A DNA stretch of 64,000 bases from Paenibacillus sp. JDR-2. GTDB lineage: Bacteria; Bacillota; Bacilli; Paenibacillales; Paenibacillaceae. The translations under genes and the position numbers were made by a program. Every line of letters starts with the position of its first letter. The stretch's first letter is position 1. Below the pieces are notes generated by a model. It made no database searches. It was not told the DNA's origin and worked only from the letters and a program-made list of their open reading frames with translations. The stretch covers positions 2,309,001 through 2,373,000 of the forward strand of contig NC_012914.1 of NCBI RefSeq assembly GCF_000023585.1, written 5' to 3'. Below are positions 33,365 to 42,476 of the stretch, piece by piece.

Positions 33365-35245
33365 GTGAATGATCTTATCATTGGCTCCGTGAAGCTGGGC
33401 GACGGACCGTTTAAGGCAAGATTTAACCTGAATAAGAACTATATCATGAGCTTAACGAATGAAAATTTGCTTCGGAGCTTTTATCTGGAGGCCGGGTTAT
33501 GGAGTTACAGCGGGAACGGCGGAACAACTAGCGCAACAACAACGAGCATGAATGGACCGGAGCATTGGCATTGGGGATGGGAATCGGTTACTTGTGAGCT
33601 TCGTGGGCATATCATGGGACATTGGTTGTCGGCAGCAGCCCAAATATATGCTCAAACCAGTGATGCGCTTGTGAAAGCGAAGGCCGATTATATCGTGGAA
33701 GAATTGGTGCGCTGTCAGGAGGCGAATGGCGGAGAATGGCTGGCGGCTTTCCCGGAGTCGTACATGCATCGGATTGCCAAAGGAAGCTTTGTCTGGGCGC
33801 CGCATTATACAATCCACAAACTGCTGATGGGCTTGTATGACATGTACGCGATTGCAGGAAATGAGCAGGCGCTGCGTGTCATGCGTGGAATCGCGGATTG
33901 GTTTTACAAGTGGACGGGAAATTTCTCGCAAGAAGAGATGGATGAATTACTGGATCTCGAGACCGGAGGGATGCTTGAGGTTTGGGCTGATTTGTATGGG
34001 ATAACAAAGGAAGATAAGCATCTTAACCTCGTGAAAAGGTATGATCGGAGGCGATTTTTTGATGCTTTGCTGGAAGGGCAGGATGTACTGACCAATAAAC
34101 ACGCCAATACGCAAATCCCAGAAATCCTCGGTGCAGCGAGAGCATGGGAGGTAACGGGGGAAGATCGCTATCGCCGCATTGTGGAAGCCTTCTGGCGCTT
34201 AGCAGTAACGGATAGAGGATATGTCGCGACAGGTGCAGGCGATAACGGTGAGTTATGGATGCCGCGGGGAGAGATGGGCTCACGTCTTGGGGTTGGCCAG
34301 GAGCATTGCTGCAATTACAACATGATGCGTCTTGCCCATGTGCTGCTGCGCTGGACCGGCGATCCGGCTTACGCGGATTATTGGGAACGAAGGTTCTATA
34401 ATGGGGTGCTTGCTCATCAGCATGGGGATACGGGTATGATCTCCTATTTTCTTGGGATGGGAGCGGGCAGCAAGAAATCATGGGGCACTCCAACCCAGCA
34501 TTTCTGGTGCTGCCACGGTACCTTAATGCAGGCGAATGCCGCATATGAGTCTCAGATTTTTATGGAGGACGAGAACGGCATCGCGATCTGTCAATGGATT
34601 CCTTCTGAGCTTCAGCTGTCCCGTGCGGATGGCAATCTTCGTATTCGGATCGAACAAGACGGCCAATATGGGGTGTATCCGCTAAACAACTGGTCAGTAA
34701 AAGGGATGACGGCGATAACGAAAGTGGATATGCCGCCTATTCCCGAGCATCGTCCTGACCGGTTTGTTTATACGGTAACGATTGGACTGGAGCATGCCTC
34801 GACCTTTGAATTAAAGCTTCGCTTGCCATGGTGGCTGAGCGGGCCACCCGTTATTCGGGTAAACGGATCACAAGTCGAGCAAAATGAGGCGAAGCCATCT
34901 TCCTATACCGCCATTGCGAGGGAGTGGAGCAATGGTGATGTGGTGACGGTAGAGCTGCCTAAGACGTTAACCATGGAACCTTTGCCTGGGGATACCGGTA
35001 CCTATGCCTTCTTCGACGGTCCAATCGTTATGGCAGGATTGACAGAAGAAGAGCGCACTTTATATGGGGATATCCTTCAGCCGGACAGCTTGCTGACTCC
35101 CGATCGCGAACGCAACCATAGCTGGTGGAATCCCGGCTGCTATCGCACGAAGGAACTTGACCGAGGTTTCCGGTTCATTCCGTTATATGAGATTAAAGAT
35201 GAGGCGTATTCGGTTTATTTTCCGGTAACCGCCGTTACTAAATAA
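33365..35245 (+). CDS. GH127-like beta-L-arabinofuranosidase
   Basis: A 626-residue cytoplasmic protein of the former DUF1680 family. The zinc/cysteine site is intact: Glu313 and Cys315 in GQEHCCNYNM and Cys382, Cys383 in FWCCHGT match the Glu338, Cys340, Cys417, Cys418 set of Bifidobacterium HypBA1, where Cys417 is the nucleophile. An alpha/alpha-barrel is followed by C-terminal beta-sandwiches. It would remove beta-L-arabinofuranosyl residues from imported oligosaccharides; related families act on other sugars, so the exact substrate is not certain. GTG 33365 is the likely start, with GGAGG 8 nt upstream. It is divergent from the AraC gene. Confidence 0.85.
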   Translation: MNDLIIGSVKLGDGPFKARFNLNKNYIMSLTNENLLRSFYLEAGLWSYSGNGGTTSATTTSMNGPEHWHWGWESVTCELRGHIMGHWLSAAAQIYAQTSDALVKAKADYIVEELVRCQEANGGEWLAAFPESYMHRIAKGSFVWAPHYTIHKLLMGLYDMYAIAGNEQALRVMRGIADWFYKWTGNFSQEEMDELLDLETGGMLEVWADLYGITKEDKHLNLVKRYDRRRFFDALLEGQDVLTNKHANTQIPEILGAARAWEVTGEDRYRRIVEAFWRLAVTDRGYVATGAGDNGELWMPRGEMGSRLGVGQEHCCNYNMMRLAHVLLRWTGDPAYADYWERRFYNGVLAHQHGDTGMISYFLGMGAGSKKSWGTPTQHFWCCHGTLMQANAAYESQIFMEDENGIAICQWIPSELQLSRADGNLRIRIEQDGQYGVYPLNNWSVKGMTAITKVDMPPIPEHRPDRFVYTVTIGLEHASTFELKLRLPWWLSGPPVIRVNGSQVEQNEAKPSSYTAIAREWSNGDVVTVELPKTLTMEPLPGDTGTYAFFDGPIVMAGLTEEERTLYGDILQPDSLLTPDRERNHSWWNPGCYRTKELDRGFRFIPLYEIKDEAYSVYFPVTAVTK

Positions 35246-35259
35246 GATTTGTACGGATT

Positions 35260-35296
35260 AACAGCGAAGAAGCAGGGAGAGCTTCGCTGTTTTTTT
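35260..35296 (+). terminator. Terminator of the GH127-like gene
   Basis: AACAGCGAAG (35260-35269) pairs with CTTCGCTGTT (35282-35291), followed by a long T run. Confidence 0.85.
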
Positions 35297-35311
35297 ATTT
35301 GCAGCGAACAA

Positions 35312-35376
35312 CTGAAAAAACCGCACGAGAAGGTTAAGAAAACCGCATAGGAAGGGGCTGGAAGCTATGCTAATGT
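35312..35376 (+). promoter_or_regulatory. Candidate activator-type promoter: two 22-nt-spaced repeats plus extended -10
   Basis: CTGAAAAAACCGCACGAGAAG-like and TTAAGAAAACCGCATAGGAAG-like copies (35312-35332, 35334-35354) share AAAACCGCA and GGAAG/GAAG ends at a 22-nt offset. They are followed after 16 nt by TAATGT (35371-35376) with TGC before it. The first copy closely resembles the element at 27902. Confidence 0.55.
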
Positions 35377-35397
35377 GGTAAGAAATTAGCAAGCTTC
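35361..35397. promoter_or_regulatory. Double inverted repeat overlapping the start region of transcription
   Basis: GAAGCT (35361-35366) and GCTAAT (35369-35374) are mirrored by ATTAGC (35385-35390) and AGCTTC (35392-35397). It overlaps the proposed -10 and initial transcript and could be a repressor site or a leader hairpin. Confidence 0.5.
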
Positions 35398-35446
35398 GCA
35401 TGCTTTAATTATTCCCCCTCTTACTAACTAAGGATGGAGTGAGCGT

Positions 35447-38400
35447 ATGTTATCCAGTATTAATTTACTTACAGATTGGCAGGTTCTTGAACCAAGAAGC
35501 AGCTCGGGCTATGGCATGAGGAATGGGATACGTATGACTTATCCGGCACCTGATGGTGCGGTAGGCTGGTATCCGATCGGCTTTGAACGAGGTAATGATT
35601 CCGCGCTTGACGTGATGAACTGGGATAGCTTGAAGCTGGTTGTCCATTCCAATGCGGAAGAGATTGAATTAGCTGTGAAAGCTGAATTTGCGGATAACCG
35701 CAGTATCTTTGCGCATGCTTCACTTGCCGGTGAAGGTTATCATGAGGTGAAGATCAAGCTTACGGATTTTGAATTGGAGCATTCCAAGAGCAATATATGG
35801 CGCTTCCTAACCGCAGTCGAGCTTCAAGGAAATGCCGAGCTTATCTCGGCTAAGCTGCAGCGGGGCGAAACCATTGCCGTTGTGACCGGGGTGCTGGGCA
35901 AATCCGCGGGGCAAGACGGAACAGCATCTTACGAAATGACGGTGCTTAATTGCACGGATCGCAAGCAAAACGTTGCGGTGAAACAGATCTTCCAGGGCTG
36001 GGAGTCATTAGTTGCCGAGATTACTCCAAAACGGTTTATTTTACCGGCAGGTGGTCAGCAGGATATAACGGTAAAGGTTCTCGTTCATGATGCGATGGTG
36101 CCTGGCGGCCATGAGGCTACACGTCTCCAATTTATTGCCAACGGTGATGGCAGCAGCAGCGTAGAGGTTGAGTTCAAGACACTGCGGAAGCTTGAGCATC
36201 CCTATATTTATCACAACAAACAGCAATGGGAAGAAACAAAAGCGAAGATTGATCGTTACCCTCAGTTCAAAGCGGGGTATGACCAAATCATCGCTGATGC
36301 AGAAGCCTGGATCGTCAAGCCTCCATTGCCCCTTGAGGAACGAGATTATTGCTACGATACACACGAAGAGCATAATATCATGTCTGCTGCGTATGCCTAT
36401 GCGCTGACAAAGGAGCGGAAATACGCCGAGAAAGTCGCGGCGTTCTTGCGTTATTTCATCGAAGAGGAGACCGGATATCCGAAGAAGAAAAAGGGCTGCA
36501 GCCAAAGTTATGTGCAGGAGGGGCATTTCTTCCAGCATCTTGCTATTCCCTACGACATTATTTATGATGCTGGCGTTCTGACAGAGAATGAACATCAAGG
36601 CGTAGAAAACGTATTTCGTATTTATATGGATATTCTCGATCGCCATATTCGAAATGGTCATATATCAAACTGGCTTTTATCCGAAATTACGGGGGCGTTC
36701 TATTGTGCGCTTGCCATTGAGGATATGGACCGTGCGCTCAGGTTTCTAGATGGTCCGGGCGGGATCATCCAGCAGTTCAGATTCGGCGCCTTTAACGACG
36801 GCTGGTGGCATGAATGCTCCGTTGGCTATAACGTATGGGTATCTTCCATGATGATTCATGTGGCTCATGCGCTGCTGCCTTTTGGCATTAATCTGCTGCA
36901 TACTCACTTCCCGATATCGTATAGCGATGAAGTGAATAGTACGTATAATGGCGAGCCTGCAGCCTTTCGCTTCGGAATGTACAACAAGAAGTGGGGCGGT
37001 AATCTGAAGAGTTATATCTGTATTAAGGACATGTTTGATGCGACCATTCCGTTCCTGGATTACCGGGGCGTCTTATTTGGAATCAGCGATTCGGACGAGA
37101 AAAAGCTGGAAGGTGTCCATTTTGGCTCAACATTTGACCTCGCCTACACCTATTATAAAGATCCGGAATATATCCCGATTATTCGCCAGAACAGTTATGC
37201 CGATCCCATCTTCGGACACGGCGAGCTGCCCGACTATGAATCGAAATACAAGAAGTATAACGCTTATGCGGACAACGTTGGAGTAGCCATGCTTCGCAGC
37301 CAGACGGTGGGCAGGGAGCAAGAGGATCAGATTCAAGCGGTGGTCAGGTATGGTTCCCACGGCTATGCCCATGGTCATTTCGATAGAACCGGCCTGCTGT
37401 CCGTCATGCGTTACGGACGGAGTTTCTTTAATCCGGAACATGTCTGGTGGGGCTACGCCCATTTCATGTACAAATTTTACGTGCAAAATTCAATCACGAA
37501 AAATATGGTCGTTGTAGACGGGAAAATGCAGGTGCCGAGCGACTCCAAACGTCTTCTCTTTTATAGCGGGGAGGCGCTGCAAGCCGTTGCGATCGAGACG
37601 AACTCGCATTGGTCCTATCCGCCTTACGGCGGTATGGTCTACAAAGACAACGAAACGCTCACGGAACGTGCCGAGCTGAACCATTCCTGGCTGCCAAGGC
37701 TTGAGAATAATCCTGGACATGGCATGCTATCGGAATTTACGGAACCGATTAAACAGAAGCGTGTCATGGGTGTGCTTGATGATTACATCGTGCTGTTTGA
37801 TTATGCAGAAGGCGAGCAGGAACATCAGTATGACAGCTTATTTCAAATAAAAGGCTACCAAGGTCTAAAGGCAAATGATGTGCAATGGGTGAAGCATACA
37901 AGCCAGCTAACGACCAATCCATTAGCAGACGGGCAATTCGTTACCGATTGCAGCTGGTATGAGGTGTCAGGAACGAGCAAGGCGAGCTTTGTAACGATTT
38001 TTGGAGAAGGCGAGGACCTGCGGGGTACTCGGTCTTTCCACAACACACCCGGACTATTAAAAATGGATGTGCATACCGCTTGGCCGCAGCAATCGACTCA
38101 AATCATCGGCAGAGCGGCGGAAGATCATGGTTACATGATCCCTCTTAAATACGCAGTTGTCGTAGATGGCGAGACGAAAGCATCTGAACAATTTAATGCA
38201 TGGTTGATTAGCGATGGGACTTGCGAGGTCGATGTCAAAGGGGCAGCCCAGCTGCAGCTTCGCGTACATAACGGTCCGGTCTATACCGAACAGAGATATC
38301 CATACAAGACCAAGCAAGGATTGTTCTGGGGCGAGGCTTATCTCGTCTTGGCTGATGGATCCATAAGAAGTTTAAGTGATCTGGAGCTGCTTCGCGAGAA

Positions 38401-38854
38401 TATCGATTCAGGTTATGGCATTGGCAAGGATTACGAAGGCGGACGAGTAACCATCGTTGGCCATGAATATCCGAATGCAGTGCCAACAAGCCCGATTAAT
38501 CATGAGCAAGAAGGGATTATTACGCTTGATCTTACGGGGCTAGATGCGGTTCGTTTCATTGGACGGATTGGCGCAGACGCCTTTCCGGGTGATGAAGCGC
38601 AGCGCCGCAAAACATATGCCGTGCGGATTAACGGGAAGATCGGCCGATATACAACGATTGTGGAACCATTCGAGACAGGCAGCATGATCGAGTCCGTGAA
38701 CGCGACGGATGCGGATTCGGTAACGGTTCATTTGAAGGATGGCAGAACCCAAGTCATTACCGTTCATGACATTGCCCATGACAACCAGACCCTTCAATTG
38801 GATGAATATCGGGATGGGAAAAAGATACGACAGGAGACGGCATCGGGCAAATAG
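35447..38854 (+). CDS. Large cytoplasmic heparinase II/III-family protein
   Basis: A 1135-residue protein without signal peptide or membrane segment. An N-terminal beta-rich region (about 1-250) precedes an alpha/alpha-toroid (about 260-560, with HNIMSAAYAYALTKERKYAEKVAAFL) and a heparinase II/III-type beta domain (from about 620), with the likely active-site segment GYAHGHFDRTG and NPEHVWWGY. The C-terminus (about 960-1130) is another beta-rich region. It is probably an uronate-directed lyase or exolyase acting on imported oligosaccharides; the substrate is unknown. It is only distantly similar to the other two heparinase-like proteins here. ATG 35447 follows ATGGAGTGAG. It stands alone between two terminators. 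Confidence 0.8.
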   Translation: MLSSINLLTDWQVLEPRSSSGYGMRNGIRMTYPAPDGAVGWYPIGFERGNDSALDVMNWDSLKLVVHSNAEEIELAVKAEFADNRSIFAHASLAGEGYHEVKIKLTDFELEHSKSNIWRFLTAVELQGNAELISAKLQRGETIAVVTGVLGKSAGQDGTASYEMTVLNCTDRKQNVAVKQIFQGWESLVAEITPKRFILPAGGQQDITVKVLVHDAMVPGGHEATRLQFIANGDGSSSVEVEFKTLRKLEHPYIYHNKQQWEETKAKIDRYPQFKAGYDQIIADAEAWIVKPPLPLEERDYCYDTHEEHNIMSAAYAYALTKERKYAEKVAAFLRYFIEEETGYPKKKKGCSQSYVQEGHFFQHLAIPYDIIYDAGVLTENEHQGVENVFRIYMDILDRHIRNGHISNWLLSEITGAFYCALAIEDMDRALRFLDGPGGIIQQFRFGAFNDGWWHECSVGYNVWVSSMMIHVAHALLPFGINLLHTHFPISYSDEVNSTYNGEPAAFRFGMYNKKWGGNLKSYICIKDMFDATIPFLDYRGVLFGISDSDEKKLEGVHFGSTFDLAYTYYKDPEYIPIIRQNSYADPIFGHGELPDYESKYKKYNAYADNVGVAMLRSQTVGREQEDQIQAVVRYGSHGYAHGHFDRTGLLSVMRYGRSFFNPEHVWWGYAHFMYKFYVQNSITKNMVVVDGKMQVPSDSKRLLFYSGEALQAVAIETNSHWSYPPYGGMVYKDNETLTERAELNHSWLPRLENNPGHGMLSEFTEPIKQKRVMGVLDDYIVLFDYAEGEQEHQYDSLFQIKGYQGLKANDVQWVKHTSQLTTNPLADGQFVTDCSWYEVSGTSKASFVTIFGEGEDLRGTRSFHNTPGLLKMDVHTAWPQQSTQIIGRAAEDHGYMIPLKYAVVVDGETKASEQFNAWLISDGTCEVDVKGAAQLQLRVHNGPVYTEQRYPYKTKQGLFWGEAYLVLADGSIRSLSDLELLRENIDSGYGIGKDYEGGRVTIVGHEYPNAVPTSPINHEQEGIITLDLTGLDAVRFIGRIGADAFPGDEAQRRKTYAVRINGKIGRYTTIVEPFETGSMIESVNATDADSVTVHLKDGRTQVITVHDIAHDNQTLQLDEYRDGKKIRQETASGK

Positions 38855-38908
38855 GAAATCAGATATAACCTTTTAGATTGAAGGCATCCATTTTATACAA
38901 GATTTAAG

Positions 38909-38941
38909 ACAAGACCCTGAGTGTTATGCTCAGGGTCTTGT
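38909..38941 (+). terminator. Intrinsic terminator of the large lyase gene
   Basis: CAAGACCCTGAG (38910-38921) pairs with CTCAGGGTCTTG (38929-38940); T-rich sequence follows (TGTATTTTAT). Confidence 0.8.
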
Positions 38942-38957
38942 GTATTTTATAAATAGT

Positions 38958-39022
38958 TCTAAAGAAACCTCCATCTACGCTAAAAAAAATGCATTTTGTC
39001 ACTAGCTGGAATCGCTTATGAT
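38958..39022 (+). promoter_or_regulatory. Candidate activator-type promoter of the YesM/YesN operon
   Basis: Two 21-nt direct copies abut: 38958-38978 (TCTAAAGAAACC...) and 38979-38999 (GCTAAAAAAAATG...), both CTAAA-led with a T-rich second half. TATGAT (39017-39022) follows 17 nt after the second. The -10 could also be TAGAAT (39022-39027). Confidence 0.5.
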
Positions 39023-39055
39023 AGAATGGACACCATTGTAGGCGGAGGAGAATGA

Positions 39056-40834
39056 ATGGGTAAATGGAGAAATGCGTGGCAAAGTTTGTTTTTCAAGTTC
39101 GCATTGGCATTTCTTGTTGTAGGTATGATTCCTCTGCTTGTGCTCAGTACGCTGTCTTTGAATCAATTCACCGGTCAGCTCCAGAGACATACCGAGAATA
39201 GCTTTAAGCAATTAGTGATTCATTTGAGTAAAAATGTAGACGACGCTCTGCTTAACTATAATGAAATCTCGAAAACCATGTATTACAGTTCAGAAGGCGT
39301 TGCTTCTCGTCAGGATGCGACTTTGAGAGAAGAGATCGATACGGAGGGCAAGATGAATCTGATGTCGATTGACGATTTTCTCTTATCGGTGTTATACAGT
39401 GACAGCCATATACAGAATGCTTTTTTCGTACGGGCATCAGATGGCATGGTTTATCATCAATCTCGTGTGAGCAGCAAGGTGCTTGATCCCAACGAGCCGT
39501 TTCCAGCGGTCAGCTGGAAGTTTGCGCTATCGAGTACCCCGAAGAAGTTGGTCGTTATTCCCACCCATCTTGAAACGTACTACGGATCAACGGATCAGGT
39601 CGTGACGCTTGCCCGCAACTTGTTCGATACATCAGGCAAACTTGGGGCGGAGGCCACTTTGCTTGGTACTTTGTATTTTGATATTGATCTTGAAATATTC
39701 GACCGTTTGTTCCGTCAAGCGGAGCTGTCGAACAATGATCAGATGGTTATTGTCGATGGGAATGGGTACATCTTGTATTCCAATCAGAAAGACAAGCTTG
39801 GCAAGCGGTTAGATGAGAATTCCGCACGGAGAAACGGTGAAATGCTGATGTTCTCGGAGCCAATTCCGTTTATTGGCGGTCAAGTGATCGGGCTTATTTC
39901 GAAAAGGGATCTTTATGCTTCCTTAACTCCAATCCGTTCAACGGTCATTATTGTTGCCGCTATTTGTATGGCGGCCCTAGTCGTTCTTGGCGTCTTGTTC
40001 TCCCGCCGTTTCAGTCTTCCGATCTTGGATATGATGCGATTAATGATTAAAGTCGAATCGGGTAACCTGGAGCCGGGGCCAGAGCTCAAACGCAAGGATG
40101 AATTAGGCCGGTTATGGCATGGCTTCAATCGTATGATCGCACGTCTGCAATGGTTTATTAACGACTCTTACGTCAATGAAATTAAACGGAAGCAGGCGGA
40201 ATTAAATGCGCTTAAGAGCCAGATCAGGCCGCATTATCTCTATAACACATTAGAGGTTATTCGAATGAGCGCCGTCTCGAACGGCGATGATGAAGTGGCG
40301 GATATGATTCATTCGTTATCGAATCAATTACAATATACGATAGATTACGGGGAAGAATGGGTAACGTTAGAGCAGGAAATCAAGCATGTTAAGCACTATT
40401 TTCATCTGATCGAGGTTCGTTATGACCGGAGAATTGAACTCCAGATTGATATTCAAGATGACTTATTAAGAGAAGCCCAGATTCTCAAGTTATCTCTGCA
40501 GCCGGTTGTAGAGAATGCGATTTTACATGGACTGAGACCTCTCGGTAACAAAGGGATCGTGCAAATTACAGCCGAGAGAGCGCAGGGAGGGAATCTGGCC
40601 GTCACCGTTTACGACAATGGAATTGGCATGGACGAAGAGACGGTTGCTAGGCTTAATCGTCAATTGCAAGAAGCGGAAGGGACGTCAGGGAAAAGTATCG
40701 GGTTTAAAAACGTACACGAGAGAGTTCGACATTCATGTGGCGATCCTTACGGCATTGTCATTGAAAGCAAGCATCAGATCGGTACAGCCGTTCTTATCTT
40801 ATATCCATTGAGAGAAAAGGAGACAGAGGGATGA
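39056..40834 (+). CDS. YesM-type sensor histidine kinase
   Basis: A 592-residue membrane kinase. Transmembrane helix 1 (about 15-35), an extracellular Cache-like domain (about 40-290), helix 2 (about 295-318), HAMP (about 320-370), the His-kinase domain with His393 in RPHYLYNTLE, and a HATPase domain with QPVVENAILHGL and DNGIGM. The usual NPHFLYN is RPHYLYN here. It probably senses an extracellular sugar, directly or through a binding protein, and phosphorylates the regulator whose start overlaps its end (ATGA). The start ATG has GGAGGAG 5 nt upstream. Confidence 0.92.
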   Translation: MGKWRNAWQSLFFKFALAFLVVGMIPLLVLSTLSLNQFTGQLQRHTENSFKQLVIHLSKNVDDALLNYNEISKTMYYSSEGVASRQDATLREEIDTEGKMNLMSIDDFLLSVLYSDSHIQNAFFVRASDGMVYHQSRVSSKVLDPNEPFPAVSWKFALSSTPKKLVVIPTHLETYYGSTDQVVTLARNLFDTSGKLGAEATLLGTLYFDIDLEIFDRLFRQAELSNNDQMVIVDGNGYILYSNQKDKLGKRLDENSARRNGEMLMFSEPIPFIGGQVIGLISKRDLYASLTPIRSTVIIVAAICMAALVVLGVLFSRRFSLPILDMMRLMIKVESGNLEPGPELKRKDELGRLWHGFNRMIARLQWFINDSYVNEIKRKQAELNALKSQIRPHYLYNTLEVIRMSAVSNGDDEVADMIHSLSNQLQYTIDYGEEWVTLEQEIKHVKHYFHLIEVRYDRRIELQIDIQDDLLREAQILKLSLQPVVENAILHGLRPLGNKGIVQITAERAQGGNLAVTVYDNGIGMDEETVARLNRQLQEAEGTSGKSIGFKNVHERVRHSCGDPYGIVIESKHQIGTAVLILYPLREKETEG

Positions 40835-42432
40835 GAAAAATTCGGATACTCTTTGCCGACGACGAGCCGGTCATTATTAGGGGCCTTCGCAGATTGCTGC
40901 CTTGGAACGAGATGGGATTCGAGATCGTGGGCGAAGCTTATGACGGGAATGAATTAAAGCGGATGCTCGATGTCTGTCGTCCGGATGTTGTCATCAGCGA
41001 TATTAATATGCCTGGACTTACGGGGATTGACATCATTCGCGAGATTAACGAAACCGGCAGGCAGATTAAGGTCGTATTCATTAGCGCTTACCAAGAATTC
41101 TCCTACGCTCAGGATGCCGTTAAATATGGGGCAATCGATTATTTGCTTAAGCCCGTGGATAAGGAACGCTTGCACGAAGTTATGCGGAAGGTTACCCGGT
41201 TGATCGGGGAACAATCGGAACGGAATCGGGAGAAAGAGATGGTTGTTCGATTCGAGCGTCAGAAGCGCAACAATACGATCGAAGAGATGCTTGCCGGTCT
41301 AACGGATGAAGATTCAAGCGCCATGCCGGAGTTAAAGAAATTTGGCGTTATTCATGGCAGTCGGTTTATCTCGGTTTGTTATTGTGAGTTGGATAAATGG
41401 GATTGGCAGGAAGAGAAGCGTTGGAAGGAACAGGAGAAGCGCTTAATTGACTTCTCGATCGCGAACATTTTGGTGGAATCCTTGGATCATTCCGATATAG
41501 GCATTTATTTCCGCAAAGGACGGTTTCACGGTATCTTTATACAGCATGATGAACCAGTAGAAGCCATCGAACTAGCAAACGAACTGCATAGCAAAATTAA
41601 TGAGTATCTGAAGGTTAGCGTGACAATTGGCTTAGGCGAACCGGTTGACTATCCCGACCTGGCCATTCAATCCGCTCAAAGTGCTGAGTTTGCGCTGCAG
41701 GCGCGTTACTTCGAAGGCTCGAACCGAGTAATTAAAGCACGTCAGGCCACTCAAACGGATGCTGAAGCAAAGGCAGAATTGGAAACGCTTCAACAGCGAA
41801 TGTTGGCCAGTATGACAAGTGGAGATGCGGAAGAGTTAAACCGGTTATTCCGTGATTATATTCAAGCAGTGAGGCTATTTGTTCAATATAATAGAAACTT
41901 GGCGATTACCTCGGTATATGGATGCATTGTTTATTTGATGAAAGAGATGAATGAGTTAGGCATTTCGGTTAACAAGGCTGATCCGGATAATCACGGTTTA
42001 TTAGAACAGCTTTCAAGCTTTCCCACTTTCGAGATGATGACTCGATTCGTAGAACGTACGGTTTGCGACTTGAGGGTCCAGGCAACAGAGAGGCATAGCA
42101 GCAAAGATGTGCTGCAGCTTGTTCAAGTGAGAGCATACATCGATGAGCATTATGGGGAGAACATTACACTGGATTCAATGGCTTCCCTTGTTTATATGAA
42201 TCCTTATTACTTCAGCAGCTTTTTCAAAAAGCATATGGGTGAGAATTTCAAGCAGTATCTAACGGAGGTGCGAATGAAGCATGCGCTTAGACTGCTGCTG
42301 CAATCCGAGCTTATGGTTTACGAAATTGCGGAGCGCGTTGGCTATCAGAATGCCAGACAGTTCAGCGATATGTTCAAGAAAAAATATGGCAAGCTGCCTC
42401 AGGAGTATAAACAGAGCTTTAAAGGTTCTTAA
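40831..42432 (+). CDS. YesN-type response regulator with AraC DNA-binding domain
   Basis: A 533-residue protein. The receiver domain (1-120) has the acidic pair Asp10/Asp11, phospho-acceptor Asp57 in VVISDINMP and the conserved Lys in YLLKPVDKE. A long middle region (about 150-420) resembles the degenerate cyclase-like part of many YesN proteins. The C-terminal AraC domain (about 430-530) has IAERVGYQNARQFSDMFKKKYGKLPQEY. It is the best candidate for binding the tandem 21-nt repeats before its own operon and before the genes at 45697 and 48226. Confidence 0.93.
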   Translation: MRKIRILFADDEPVIIRGLRRLLPWNEMGFEIVGEAYDGNELKRMLDVCRPDVVISDINMPGLTGIDIIREINETGRQIKVVFISAYQEFSYAQDAVKYGAIDYLLKPVDKERLHEVMRKVTRLIGEQSERNREKEMVVRFERQKRNNTIEEMLAGLTDEDSSAMPELKKFGVIHGSRFISVCYCELDKWDWQEEKRWKEQEKRLIDFSIANILVESLDHSDIGIYFRKGRFHGIFIQHDEPVEAIELANELHSKINEYLKVSVTIGLGEPVDYPDLAIQSAQSAEFALQARYFEGSNRVIKARQATQTDAEAKAELETLQQRMLASMTSGDAEELNRLFRDYIQAVRLFVQYNRNLAITSVYGCIVYLMKEMNELGISVNKADPDNHGLLEQLSSFPTFEMMTRFVERTVCDLRVQATERHSSKDVLQLVQVRAYIDEHYGENITLDSMASLVYMNPYYFSSFFKKHMGENFKQYLTEVRMKHALRLLLQSELMVYEIAERVGYQNARQFSDMFKKKYGKLPQEYKQSFKGS

Positions 42433-42476
42433 TTCCGATGTTATTCATTTAATCATTCTGCAAGGAGGCGGCAACT

